Of a stretch of 64,000 bases of DNA, positions 10,996-23,043 are shown piece by piece (position 1 is the stretch's first letter; the number at the start of each line of letters is the position of its first letter). Source of the stretch: Romanomermis culicivorax. Its lineage: Eukaryota > Nematoda > Enoplea > Mermithida > Mermithidae. A program made the translations under genes and the position numbers. The stretch lies in contig CAWUHX010000033.1 of assembly GCA_963922205.1 (NCBI GenBank), positions 558,001-622,000 of the forward strand, given 5' to 3'. The notes under the pieces were generated by a model. The model was given only the letters and a program-made list of their open reading frames with translations, did no database searches and was not told the origin of the DNA.

Positions 10996-13269
10996 CCATG
11001 TAGACTGAGTACTGAGATGGCACGAATGTCTGGGTGTCTCTATTTTGCATGAAAAAGTAGGTTTTACTTTTCAGAATTTGCAGCGAAGAAGCAAGTGAAT
11101 TCCTTGACCATTTTCATGACAGCATTTTTAGGGGTTAAATGGCTTGTTCTCCTTCGATAAGGAAGACTAGCACCCACACGATAATGGGGCTAGAAAAGAA
11201 CAAGGTTGTAGCACTCAAAACCCGGCAGATGTAAATTAGGTTGACACAGAAGAGGATTTATCTGGTTACCTGTGTGCTCATAGGCATAGCGAATATGAGA
11301 ATTTTGAATAAGATGGCCTTTCCCAGCCAAAAAAAACAAGGTGATTCATAGGGGGATTTTACTCAAAAATTTTACCCACTCAAAAGGGATTTTATCTGGA
11401 GGCTAAACCATGGGTTTTAGTTTACAAAACCTTGGGGCGGGGTGGTCTCCTAGCCGGCAAGATCCTACTCACTAGGAGTAGTGCATGAAGTGGCTCAAAA
11501 AAAAGTAAAGGTGGACAACTTGAAGTAAACTTAAGATGGAAATAAATAGGGACAAAACTAATTTACACACCTGATCACGCAAAGGGGCTGCACTATTACG
11601 TAACCAGCCTCACTCACCAGGAGTGATTGTGATGTCTGTGCAGTGAGATGGACTGCACAGGAGGCTCCATAGAGGACCACATTCGCAAATCCTTTACAAC
11701 CATGCCCAAAACAGGAGCTCGCATTTTGGACAGAATGGGCACTCTCCAGGAGCATTATATACAGCTGGTGGCCGGGATGCTGATCACTGTGTTGCAATGA
11801 GGCTCACTACCAAGGTGCTATTCTGACACACTCAGTCAGTAAAGGGCGACATGGGGGTCCTTGGCCCAGCTGTATCAAAAATAAATGGAGGTAGGACTCA
11901 CCCAGCTTCCTCTGGATGGTTTGAGGCAGACTCAAAGCATCTAAGGACAGGGGTACAAGGTGTCCCTTTGACTTTTGTCAGTGAGTGTAAAGTGCTGAGG
12001 CGGACTCAATATTGTGTTGAGGCCGACTCTAACACCTTCGCTGAGGCGGACTCGTGGCTTATTATGCTATATGGACAACCAAGGGAGGCAGACTCCAGGT
12101 TATGGATGACTCTAGTGCAAACATCATTAGGCCAGATAATGGAGGCGTTTCAGTGAAAGAAGTATTACAAGGGGTCATTTACACTCTAGGCTCAACTGGA
12201 GGCTATGCCATGGCTCCTTGGGAACCACCACAGCGGGAAGACTAAAGAAGATCATAGATGAAAGTTTGGAAAGGATGAAAGAAATGTGATAAGTTTAGAT
12301 AAGAAATTTAGGGTAAGGTTGCCAGACCCTTGCGGACATTGGACAAAGGCAGTACTAACTGCAAATGCGTAACATTCACATGAGTGAAGCAACAAACCCA
12401 GCTGAAGCCGAGTGTAACTCGTTCAAACCTGTAGTTAAAGCTTTGAAGGCAGCCATGTACTGATCAACTGTGCTGCTACCCGGGGGGGACAACCTGATCA
12501 GTATCAGGGACTAGAGGAATCTCAGGTTGAGTTCGCATGTTGACTGATGTTTCCCAGGCATCAGTTCCACACAAACTTCAACCCTTAGACAAGAGCTGTA
12601 AGTGATAGGGTCATGCTCTAACAATCACCTAAAACTCAACTGATAAGTGTGACATAATGTGATCAAGTGACAGATAAAAACCATTTTTTCAAAACAAAAA
12701 ATATAAAAGCATGTTGAAAAAGTTTCACTTTTGTAAAAATGTACTTGTGAATTGTAATGGATGAGAAATGCAGCTTAGCGTAGGTTTGTTATGGTCATTA
12801 TGATTATAATAATTTGCATAAATTTATAAAATTCAATGGAAAGAAATGCACCTAATATCCGTTCTTCTTATGAGAACATTGTTGTTTCCTGTCTATTTAT
12901 AGAAATATGTGCACTGGCGTTCTCAGGCCTCACCAGGAGAAAAAAAAGAAAGTGAGCGGTGCTTTTGCACAATGCACGTTTTTTAACGGGCATTTCTACT
13001 GCTCACTGCATCTATTTTTGAAAACACACCGATGCCTTTGCACTTTGCCCAACCTGCAATGTGCTTCTTCACCGCTCAATTTATGCAATATTCTGCATTA
13101 AGCATTGGATTTGTACATTTTGAATTGTGCATGTGTGTTGCAGGTGGAAGAGCGATGATTTTGGAATTTGCACAGATATTCTCATGCAATCATTTAGAAT
13201 GAGCTGTTAGGCTATGTGATCCTACAAATTAGCCTGTGCAACAAAAAACTGCACTTTAGTACACGGACA
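10996..13269. other. Stretch without a supportable gene
   Basis: Short ORFs only. Five spaced copies of a GAGGC(A/G/C)GACTC motif occur between about 11921 and 12100. From about 12900 the sequence is rich in TGCA-containing words that resemble the adjoining inverted-arm sequence. An LTR for the gag relic could lie in 11.0-12.6 kb, but I could not find a matching pair. Confidence 0.4.
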
Positions 13270-13966
13270 GGGTCGCTTCAGTTTCTGCAGTATAACTGCA
13301 TATTTTGTAATGTGCAAAAGCAATGCTCACTGCAATATTTTGGTGGTGAGGGGATTAAATGCAGAAATGTTAATGTGCATTAGCATCCTTCAGCAGGATT
13401 TCAAACTGTGAGCTGTAGAAATGCCCAAATGCAAATGTGCCAAAACAACGCCCAAAATTGCAGTGAATGGTATAAATTCGCACTGCACAATTTCCATTGG
13501 GCAAAAGCAACGGTTGCTGCTAATTTTTTTATTGGTTCAAAATGCCCATGCACAAGAAGATCGATGTTATTAGTGGTGTTGAGTTTTCATGTTGAGTTGA
13601 GACATATGTGCATGTTAATTAATAAAAGTGTCATATAGTGTCGATTATTTGCATTTTTTAGCAGTGTGCAACAGAGATCAGATAAATAGCAGAAAATCTC
13701 ATATTGCTGAAAAAGCGCCATTTTATGTGCAATGTGCTGCAAATTAACATTAATTTGCAAAAATTTTTGGAATTGATTGCTCAGTAAAATTTTTTAGGTG
13801 TTGTAGGTGAAAATCTGTCATCTAATAAAATCATCTCAATCAGAGAGGCACCATTCTTCTAGGAAAATGAATGATCTGAAATAAATTCAATTGTTCTCAA
13901 ATAAAAATCAGTAGACTTTTATGTAAATTATGACTGGAATCAGAGATGATCGATATAAGAAATGTA
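13270..13966 (+). repeat. Left inverted arm of the 9.8-kb element (first part)
   Basis: Reverse-complement match to 22.4-23.04 kb. For example, the frames at 13408-13638 (+) and 22702-22932 (-) encode nearly the same 76 residues. The arm resumes at 16060-16175, after the Penelope-like insertion. Confidence 0.85.
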
Positions 13967-14373
13967 ATATTTGGCGAAAGGTTGGTTGCGATTGGTGTAT
14001 AACATTATGGTTCTCCATTCCTTGGCCTTACAATCGCATAAAAATTATATAATGCTTTTATTTTTCCGGTAGGCACACAATGAACAAATAATAATACAGT
14101 GGTTATGGTAATGTGATGTTTCGGTAGTCTACCTACTACCTTCCTCAGGCGACAATAAACTCCTTTTTTACAAAATTCACTACCTGAGGGAATTGAACCC
14201 TGGTCATTTGATTGAGAGTCTAGAGTGCTACCACTGGGCCATGGGGGCCAGTAGTAACTTGTTTAGAAGTGCTATATATCCTGACTTGGGGGTACTAGTT
14301 CAGACTTGGGTTCCTGTCTGTTGCCTTTCTAAGGAATGCATGGTTCCATATGTGGCCTATTTCAATGCTCTTA

Positions 14374-14655
14374 CTACCTACATTTTTCGACCCCCACTTT
14401 TTCCATCTCAATGGTTTCTCTGATCTTCCTTTTGTAGGCATTAGGCTCTTGGGCAACTATGGTGGTATTGTCAAAATTGGGTGTACATCCACATGATAGG
14501 CAATGTTCCACCACACCACTTTTCTCAAGGCTCAGGTTCTTAAGGGAATTTCTGTGTTCTGCAATACAGGTCTTAAGTGTTCTGCCAATTTCTCCTATGT
14601 ATACTTTCCCACATGGAGCCATAGGTACTTGGTATACTATACCCTGTGTATCTTC
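14374..14655 (-). pseudogene. Inverted copy of the GIY-YIG domain
   Basis: The minus strand encodes the same GIY-YIG segment as 15432-15758, with minor changes (EIG for EMG). It belongs to the inverted partial copy forming the left end of the Penelope-like element and ends where the RT fragment begins. Confidence 0.82.
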
Positions 14656-14685
14656 TAAACTGAGTATTGTGTGCGCAGCACCATA

Positions 14686-14994
14686 TTCCAGTTCAAAGAC
14701 AAATTCTACCAACAAACAGATGGCATGGCAATGGGTTCACCACTATCCCCTGCACTTAGTAACCCATTCATGGACAAACTTGAAACATCAGCATTGAAAA
14801 CAGCACCAGACAAGCCAACAATCTGGCTGCGATATGTGGATGACACATTCATGCTGTGGGGCCATGGTGAGGAAAAACTAAGATCCTTCCTAGAACATAT
14901 GAACCAACAGAATCCAGCCATACAGTTCACCATGGAAACAGAAATCAATGGGCAGTTACCATTCCTAGATGTTCCTGTCAAACGGCAAGGATAG
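14686..14994 (+). pseudogene. Penelope-type reverse transcriptase fragment
   Basis: Residues FYQQTDGMAMGSPLSPALSN followed ~40 residues later by WLRYVDDTFMLW give the signature of Penelope-like RT: the GxxMGSPLSP block, then YVDD with catalytic aspartates. A further block (INGQLPFLDV) follows and the ORF stops at 14994. The upstream finger blocks are absent because the inverted copy joins just before this point. The family is clear; the gene is non-functional. Confidence 0.88.
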
Positions 14995-15398
14995 ACAATG
15001 GCAATAAGTGTCTACCATAAACCAACGCACACAGACCAATATCTAAACTTCAAGTCAAACCATCCTGTAAACACCAAAGCAGAATTGTAAAGGGAATGAT
15101 ATTGGGGTCAGGTACACTATGCTCAACTGAAGAAACCAGGAAAGTGGAAGAAAATAACATCAGGCAAGCCTTCAAGAAAAATGGTTATCCCACAGCAATC
15201 ATTAACAAAGCAAATATAACAAGAAATGCAAATGACCAAGAAAAAGTTAAATACAAAGGCACGGTTGTAATACCTTACAGTGGCCAACTAACACAGAAAC
15301 TGAAGCAAATATGCCACAAGTACAAGGTTTGACTAGTTGCCACAAGTAAAGACACAATCAGGAAAAGAGTCAGCAAAGTAGCACCACCTAGAAATAAA

Positions 15399-15758
15399 GA
15401 AGATACACAGGGTATAGTATACCAAGTACCTATGGCTCCATGTGGGAAAGTATACATAGGAGAAATGGGCAGAACACTTAAGACCTGTATTGCAGAACAC
15501 AGAAATTCCCTTAAGAACCTGAGCCTTGAGAAAAGTGGTGTGGTGGAACATTGCCTATCATGTGGATGTACACCCAATTTTGACAATACCACCATAGTTG
15601 CCCAAGAGCCTAATGCCTACAAAAGGAAGATCAGAGAAACCATTGAGATGGAAAAAGTGGGGTCGAAAAATGTAGGTAGTAAGAGCATTGAAATAGGCCA
15701 CATATGGAACCAAGCATTCCTTAGAAAGGCAACAGACAGGAACCCAAATCTGAACTAG
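15399..15758 (+). pseudogene. GIY-YIG endonuclease domain of the Penelope-like element
   Basis: The sequence GIVYQVPMAPCGKVYIGEMGRT, here shown in parts (GIVYQVP, then KVYIGE), fits the GIY-YIG nuclease core. It is followed by an RTLKTCIAEH helix (the usual catalytic Arg position reads Cys) and a CLSCGCTPNFDNT zinc-like segment typical of Penelope endonucleases. It is separated from the RT by several stops and frame changes between 14995 and 15399. Confidence 0.82.
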
Positions 15759-15803
15759 TACCCCCAAGTCAGGATATATAGCACTTCTAAACAAGTTACT
15801 ACT

Positions 15804-15876
15804 GGCCCCCATGGCCCAGTGGTAGCACTCTAGACTCTCAATCAAACGACCAGGGTTCAATTCCCTCAAGTAGTGA
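15804..15876 (+). other. tRNA-like segment inside the Penelope-like element
   Basis: Shows a pol III A-box-like TGGCCCAGTGGTAGC and B-box GGTTCAATTCC at tRNA spacing, with a 7-base acceptor-like GGCCCCC and a CTCTCAA anticodon-type loop. The anticodon stem (CTAGA/TCAAA) and acceptor stem do not pair well, so it is not a working tRNA gene. An inverted copy is at about 14179-14250 on the minus strand. Confidence 0.6.
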
Positions 15877-16719
15877 ATTTTGTAAAAAAGGAGTTTATTG
15901 TCGCCTGAGGAAGGTAGTAGGTAGACTACCAAAACGTCGCATTACCATAACCACTGTATTATCATTCGTTCATTGTGTGCCTACGGGCAAAATAAAAGCG
16001 TTATACAATTTTTATGCGATTGTAAGGCCAAGGAATGGAGAATCATAATAAGAAATGTACTCATTCTTTAAATATTAGCTAGACCTCCAAAAACAGGTCA
16101 CAAAGTAAAGTTTTGCCCATTTTTATTTTGACTTTCTTTGTTATATAATAGAAGTTCAGGTAGTCGATGATACAGGATCAATCTATTACAATGAATCAGC
16201 CTGTTAAAGGTAGATATGTTATGCATTTTACACTGTGTAAGTATATAAAAATCATAGAGTATATCATTTTCCACAGCGCTTTGTAACATAGATTTAAATT
16301 ATTTCTGAATCGAGTTTGTGTTAAAATGAAAAAATCGACTGTTCTTGTGATTTCCTATAAAATGAGGTTTTTGCATTATTTTAAAAAATTTTCACAAAGT
16401 GAAGAAATTTGTCAGTGTTACTTTTTTCAACTATAGTCTGTTTATTTTCATTTGTCTGAAGGCATATACTGTGTAATGTAACATCATCAGACTTACAACT
16501 GAAAGTGAATGGACTATAATATGAGCAAAAAGTCTTCTGAATGAAATGGCTTGATTTCATATGGAAATGTCTTTTTTATCAATTAACAAGTTTATTTAAG
16601 GTCAACAAAGCTGCAAATTGGCAAAAAGAATGACAATAATAAAAATTCATTCAACAACAAATGGCTCTGGCAATATCTTCAAAACCCAACATTTGGATGG
16701 GTTGAAATGGTCGACTGTT

Positions 16720-16902
16720 TTAGTGGCACTGTGGACACATTGGCTCCACTGGCCCGTATTTGTCTTCCTGGCGAACTTCATTTAACACCTGGTGCGCCCT
16801 TTCCGAGCATTCTTGGCACCCAATGACATTATGGCATTGTTGGCAAATGCACGGTTTTTGCATAATTCTGTTACACATATTGCATGTGAGTAAACGTCCG
16901 AC
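16720..16902 (-). pseudogene. RING-like zinc-finger terminal exon
   Basis: After an acceptor-like CCAG (16905-16903 on the minus strand) the frame reads TCNMCNRIMQKPCICQQC, then CQEC, and about 20 residues later MCPQCH followed directly by TAA at 16722-16720. The Cys spacing (C-x2-C, C-x-C-x2-C, C-x2-C, C-x2-C) fits a RING-type finger, probably an E3-ligase-like or DNA-binding accessory domain. Possibly the 3' exon of a second, minus-strand gene of the 9.8-kb element. Upstream, at about 17296-17400 on the same strand, a helical repeat (WKAESKASFDE, then WKAESKTSFDK) ends at a GTGAAC donor-like site. Confidence 0.4.
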
Positions 16903-19900
16903 CTGGCTGGTGACATCTTAAAAATTAAATTAGGTTTTGTTAGTTTATTTGTTTGATGTGATATCATAATGAAGAGAATAAAAATTTGCATTGGAGCAGG
17001 ATGGAATGGAATTACCCCAAATAACAATAACTACATATTAAGAACCCTAAGTTTCTTGGCTGAAAATTACAATTGAAATGTACATGGAATTTGGTGACTG
17101 AACTGATCATAGTCAATAAATGGGATAGAACAGATATACAAATTTTATGCACAGAATTCCCAGTTGGATGCATCAAGTGTGAGTGGATGTGGTGGTATAT
17201 GGGACATAATCACTGTAAATAAGTACCTACTGTCATTCAAATTCCTTGTGGCTAAAGCTGCATTCAATTTTGAATCCATGCTACAGACAATTGTTCACCA
17301 TTTGTCAAATGATGTTTTGCTTTCAGCCTTCCATTCGTCAAATGATGCTTTGCTTTCAGCCTTCCATTTTTTGAGTTCCACTAGCACTTCGGCCTGGGAT
17401 GGTCAACGCCGATAGTGAAATAATTCGTTTGCATCATCCTCAGCCGCACACATCACCATTGGGGGCATAGCGACATACCAAAGGACACTGTTTCTTCCTT
17501 GACAGCTCCAATACTCCTTTTCTTAAACAAAAATGCAAAATAAATTGGGGAAAGGCACACACACAACCACATTGTGCACTTTTGAAAAGTTTCTTGTCTA
17601 CAGTCTACAGTCACCCCACTGAATCATCATGACCCATACATGTAACAGCTCAAAAAATTGGGTGGGGGGACAGTGGCCAAAATTGGGTGGGGGGCGGGGA
17701 AGTCCAAAATCTGGGGTGGGGAAAATAGCAATTTTTTCATTAAAAAATGGTTAATTTTTACCAAAAAATGCAAAAAATTAAATTTTCACCTAACAATGGG
17801 AAAAAAAGTTATTTTTTGACCAAAAATGTTCTAAAATCTTAATTTTTGCAAAAAACGAAAAAATTGGGACCAGGGTATAAATTTTTGAAGATTGGGCGAG
17901 GGTCCCCAAATCTGGGGACATAGCGGTACCTTTGGACGGGGGTCCTTACCCATCCTCCTCCTGCATGTGCATCTTGACCTTCTGTAGACGCCTGTGAAAT
18001 TGATGAAATGTATATGATTTCTGAAAAAAAATTGTTCATGTTCAACATTTTATGCAAATTAGGCTAAAAATTCTGGTTTGATTTCGACCCCTCATGAAAT
18101 TTGGCTACTGATATATATGAGTGGAATTTAAACAATTTAGGATTCACGTGTCATTGCTAGAGTAACTGAATTCAGAACGGCACTTATGAGAATGGTAAAC
18201 AAATAAAAGTCAATAATTATGTCGTGTAGCTTCACAGTCATTAACTTTTGATCCATCCTTTCTAAAAATCGAGTAATCTTGCGATTCGGGCGTTGCATCC
18301 AAATGTTGACATTCATTGGCCAATAAGCAGTTCAAAGTTGGCATGCAAAAATCCGTCTCATGAGCCAAGAGTTCAACAACGTATGCTCGTCATCTATTGA
18401 TGTCCACCAGCTGCCATTCTTGGTTAAAGTTGCCCCGATAAAACCGCAAAACACAAGTCTTAATTGGGGTCGCTTGTCGAGCAATGATCGGTGGTGGAGT
18501 GGGAATATTTGGTGTTCCCGGAAGTCGGGGAAATGGGATAGGCATTAATGGCCTGAATATTTGAATGATGATGTAGTTTAAACACTCATAACTGAAACAA
18601 TATAGCGAAAATTCCAGAACCCTATTCAGAACCAGTATTCTAAAATTTAGGAACCTGGAACCGACATTCCCTATGTGACAGAATCCGAACTGGGGTTTTA
18701 AGCATTAAGGAAGAGGAATCAAAACCGATATTGTGATTGAAATATTCATATAACCAACTTTTGTCATGCGATCATTAATGTGATAAAGACTTTCATGGGC
18801 CTCAATATGCTAGATTAATATGCAAATCTAAGATAATTTTTTAAATTATCTATTTGTAGTTTCCACAGAATAAACATTTTCATTGGAGTTTCACAAAAGA
18901 ATACCTGATTTTTACAGTGACAGTCGGTTTAGTCCTGCTGGTAGGCATTGTTTTTACACAAAAACTATAACTTTCCCAAAACAGCAGAGGCAACATTGAT
19001 TTTCACACCTTGTAATTCGGAACGACAACTAATGACATTTTCACAGAAAAGTCAAGAATTTTTACAGATGATCTCACAAAACAACAATAATAGTTTCCTG
19101 ATACAGTGAGTCACTGATTCTTATTGAAACTGCATTTATACCAGAATCAGCTGTTTGATTTACGAGCTACGATTTAACTAAACACGGGTATAAGTAATTT
19201 GAATTTCATCATTCTGATTTTCACTGGATCAGATGAATTACCAGGCTATGTACACATTTTTTTTTGTTGTTTTTGTAGCTGATCGATAGTTTGATACTAA
19301 AACCATTTTTGATACAGGTTTCACACGAGAAAATGTCTTACCGAGGTGCTGTGGTTGGCATTGTGGCGCTTTGTTGTAAAATCTGTTGTCCTTCGACATT
19401 CAGAATTTCCTGATCATCGGGCAATGAAAACGAACCATCTTCTTCCGGAAAAAAACGTCTTGTCAGTAAAGCGGTTGACTACAAAGACACTGCTTGGTTC
19501 TAACTGGAGGGGACATAAATATTTTAAACATTTTTCAGTCTAAATCAGTAATATTTTAAATTGCACCTTAAACATGTGACCCAACGTAACCAAATTCAAC
19601 TGATTAAATTGAATTCTTCGTTCAACGCTAGTCTTGACATCTCTAACGGTGATGTAATGCGTCGCCATTTAAGAATTATATAACTGATCAAGGAAAATCT
19701 AAATAAATGGACGGATTAAAATTATGATTCTATCTCAATTCTCTGACCATCAATTTGCTAAGTATGTCGCCACTATTTGCTTGGTTATCTATTGGAGAAA
19801 AACAGTCAAAAAAATCGGACTACTCGGAAAGCAGAGGTTTTCCGCTTAAGAAAATAAGTGGTACCAAAGTATATTTTAGGTGGTTACAAATTTCTCGCTA

Positions 19901-20877
19901 CATCGGTTGTATCCACCTCTTCCATTAGGAAGACCACCTTTCTGAAAAAATTCACAAAATTTTCCCACAGCTCATGCTCTCAGGCATAAACGTATCACTT
20001 AACAAATCTTGAGTGCGTGTACGTATGTGGATATGTTAGCTCACTGGCAGTTTTGTTTGTACACAATATGGGACAACACCTCGATATTTTGACACGGTGT
20101 ACAGTTATTTTTAGCTTTGGGCTATTTGTATAAAGTATTTGCTCTTTTTCAGGTGCATTTGTAATAATTAACCATGTTAGACTGGTTAAACATGATTATG
20201 TGAAACATATGGTTGAGATAGAAAAAAAACTCTGCCTGAGATCTGTGAATTATTAAAGCATGAATTTCCAAACAAAGCGGGACTGTCAGCCTCAAATTTG
20301 AAACAATTTTGTTCAGTTCATTGTATTCGCAAGCATGTTCCTTTGTCAAAAAACGAAGTCAATCAGCATGTAAGCTGTAAATGAAGTAATGACTGACTGT
20401 ATCCGCATGCCTTTTTCGAATAAATATCCTGGCACTCCCAGCATCTGAATTCCCCCATCTGAAGAGTGAATAAAATTTCCTCCCATACAATGTGCTAATG
20501 GTTATTTACCAAAAATTTGTCAAAAACCAGGTTTATCCGTTAGACGTTTTTCTATGTACTTTGGGTACAACCTCCACATTGAAACATATCATGGTTTTTA
20601 TATATGCAAATTATATAGAGTAACATTTTTTGTTTAACTACATAACATGTTTAACATATATTTTGGCAAAAATATCACAGTAGATTTTTGCTTTACACTG
20701 ACTATTTTAGATTCAACAGTTCGAATACAATTTGAAATTATGCAAATTATGTGAATGTAGGACGTCCAGGAAATAGGATGCGTTCTGGGGAATTGACTGA
20801 GATATACTTTTAACAAGTTATGAAGAAAATCTTCCCACATTACTCGCATTTTTTAAACATGTTTCTTGATGCTCCAG

Positions 20878-22115
20878 GTTGGTGGCGCCTACAGTCGAAA
20901 GATGATGAGAGGTCACCTGGAGCATTCTCACGGAGTAACCATATCCGAGCGATGAATTCGAGAGAGTTTGCTTACAGTTCATCCATTTTACCACTACAAT
21001 TGGCAGCAGGGAACTCAAAATCAAGTGAACCCGTGCAGTTATCATGCGCCCTCTTTTGGATACAATCTCCATCTTGATCAAAATGAGAAACTTGAGATGT
21101 TTGGCATTGTGTATGTTGCTGCCATTGATTGGTAATCAGCTTTTGTGACTGCCTGTACAGTAATGCCCCAAAAAAACAACATTGCCGTATATCGTGACAT
21201 TTTAAGGTGTGAAGGCTAAAGTAGCATGTAACCGAAAATGCTTTTGAGGCAAATCTGCTGATTCTTAGGTCATACACGTCATTTATTTGAAACAAAAATC
21301 AAATTTTTCAGGAAAACAGTGGAAACATTCGAGCTATTTGAGCAAGTTATAGTGGACCAAGGCAAAGAGTTCTATTTGGCACTTTTTATGCAGAATTATT
21401 ACTCCCCTTGTAATCGTGCTCCTTACAAGCAAGCGCCTTCTACAAAAGTAATCATTAATTGTTGAAGAAAGAGTCTAAAACTTGATTATTGTTATTAAAT
21501 TTAGAACAACAGAATTGAACGGTGGTGGTGCCAGCTGACTAAGCGTGTTTCATACCCAATAAAATATTGCTTGATCAATTTTGAGAGAGAAGATCGCAAT
21601 TTTCATATTGATACAAGTATTCAGCATCACCAATTTTCTGTGAGCACCATCGTATCCATGATGGCCCAGCATGGCGCAGAGATCACTCTCAATTCGTGGA
21701 ATTCTCACATGGTTCCAGGTAAGCCATGCTCTTGTGTTACAATACTTGAAATGTTCCCTAATATATATTCCATCGGCCGATGCCACAGAATCTAATTTGC
21801 ATTTCCAGATATTGGAACCAACAATAGCTGTCTGTGGACAACCGAAAAGTTATTTGACCGGATCACAGACAACACGTCTTACGAGTGACCAAATATTAGA
21901 TGAAGGTCAAGCATTGCAATTATACGAGACATGTGGATGTGTTTTGACCCGGGAAAGCCCATATGGAGAAGATTTGTTGGGTCAGCATCCAGAGATAGCC
22001 TTCTGCCGAAATGAGGAGTATTGGAATGTTATCCTTCCGAGAATTGGAACCATTGGCTACGTTTTTGGAAGTGTTGTTAATCATAATTATATGCCGCTGC
22101 AAAATGCCATTTGAG
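20878..22115 (+). pseudogene. Integrase-core (D,D,E) transposase, multi-exon and decayed
   Basis: Four consecutive exon-like blocks can be read. 20878-21206 follows acceptor CTCCAG and contains SRKMMRGHLEHSHG, HLDQNEKLEMFGIVYVAAIDW and MPQKNNIAVY. 21312-21447 has the IVDQGKEFYLALFMQ block. 21505-21718 has NNRIERWW, then YPIKYCLINF. 21809-22115 has QALQLYETCGCVLTRESPYG. Introns have TTTTTCAG, TTTAG and TTTCCAG acceptors and GTAATC and GTAAGC donors in compatible phase. The VD(Q)GKE aspartate and RIERWW glutamate are 35 residues apart, as in D,D35E integrases. In-frame stops in the first exon (near ISER and AIDW) and a frame change near 21880 show decay. The sequence resembles integrase-domain proteins common as repeats in invertebrate genomes. 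Confidence 0.7.
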
Positions 22116-22269
22116 AACACATTCGTTTGTCTGAGTCATTGAAACAAAACATTACTATAATTTAGTTTTGATTAAAAGTCGTTTTGATCGCGTTTAATGC
22201 TACTGACAACCAAACTTATGATTGACGAAATTTTTTAATTGTTCCTTCAAAAACATCTACAAATAAAGC

Positions 22270-23043
22270 CTACCTGAGCTTCTATTATATAACAAAAAAA
22301 TTCAAAATAAAAATGAGCAAAACTTTATTTTGCGACCTGTTTTTGGAGGTCTAGCTAATATTTAACGAAAAAAAACATTTCTTATATCGATCATCTCTGA
22401 TTCCGTTAATAATTTACATAAAAGTCTATTGATTTTTACTTGAGAACTATTGAATTTATTTCGGATCATTCATATTCCTAGAAGAATTGTCCCCCTCTGA
22501 TTGAGATGATATTATTAGATGACGGATTTTCATCTACAACACCTAGAAATTTTTACTGAGACGTGGATTCCAAAAATTTATGCAAATTAATGTTAATTTG
22601 CAGCACATTGCACATAAAACGGCACTTTTTCGGCAATATGAGATTTTCTGCTATTTATCTGATCTCTGTTGCACACTGCTAAAAAATGCAAATAATCGAC
22701 ACTATATGACACTTTTATTAATTAACGTGCATATATGTCTCAACTCAATACGAAAACTTAACACCACTAATAACATCGATCTTCTTGTGGATGGGCATTC
22801 TAAACCAATAAAAAAATTAGCCACGACCGTTGCTTTTGCCCAATGGAAATTGTGCACTGTGAATTTATACCGTTCACCGCAATTCTGGGCGTTGTTTTGG
22901 CACATTTGCATTTGGGCATTTCTACCGCTCACTGCTTGAAATCCCGGTGAACGATGCTAATGCACATTAACATTTGTGCATTTCGTCCACTCATCGTCAA
23001 AATATTGCGGTGGGCAGTTATACCGCAGAAACTGAAGTGACCC
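22270..23043 (-). repeat. Right inverted arm of the 9.8-kb element
   Basis: Uninterrupted partner of the left arm, about 85-90% identical by eye. Near 22370-22390 it preserves the sequence corresponding to the Penelope-like insertion site in the left arm, giving an internal empty-site reference. Confidence 0.85.

Larger units (their letters stand above)
13967..16047 (+). mobile_element. Penelope-like element with inverted 5' partial copy
   Basis: Contains a Penelope-type RT fragment followed by a GIY-YIG endonuclease. Bases 13967-14655 are an inverted copy of the element's own 3' part (15399-16047), an arrangement known for Penelope-like elements. A 12-bp direct repeat ATAAGAAATGTA flanks it (13955-13966 and 16048-16059). 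The RT lacks its N-terminal blocks and there are stops between RT and endonuclease, so it is 5'-truncated and dead. It was inserted into the left arm of the larger element and is therefore younger than that element. Confidence 0.88.
13270..23043 (+). mobile_element. Large inverted-repeat DNA transposon, decayed, with integrase-type transposase
   Basis: About 9.8 kb bounded by long inverted arms (left 13270-13966 continuing at 16060-16175, right 22270-23043). The outer ends read GGGTC(G/A)CTTCAGTTTCTGC on the left and its complement on the right. Inside are a decayed spliced integrase-core gene on the plus strand (20878-22115) and a RING-like terminal exon on the minus strand (16720-16902). 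The left arm is split by a Penelope-like element. No target duplication could be recognised at the ends, so outer borders are approximate. I cannot name the superfamily; a transposase with an IS3/retroviral-type integrase core is the safest description. Confidence 0.7.
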
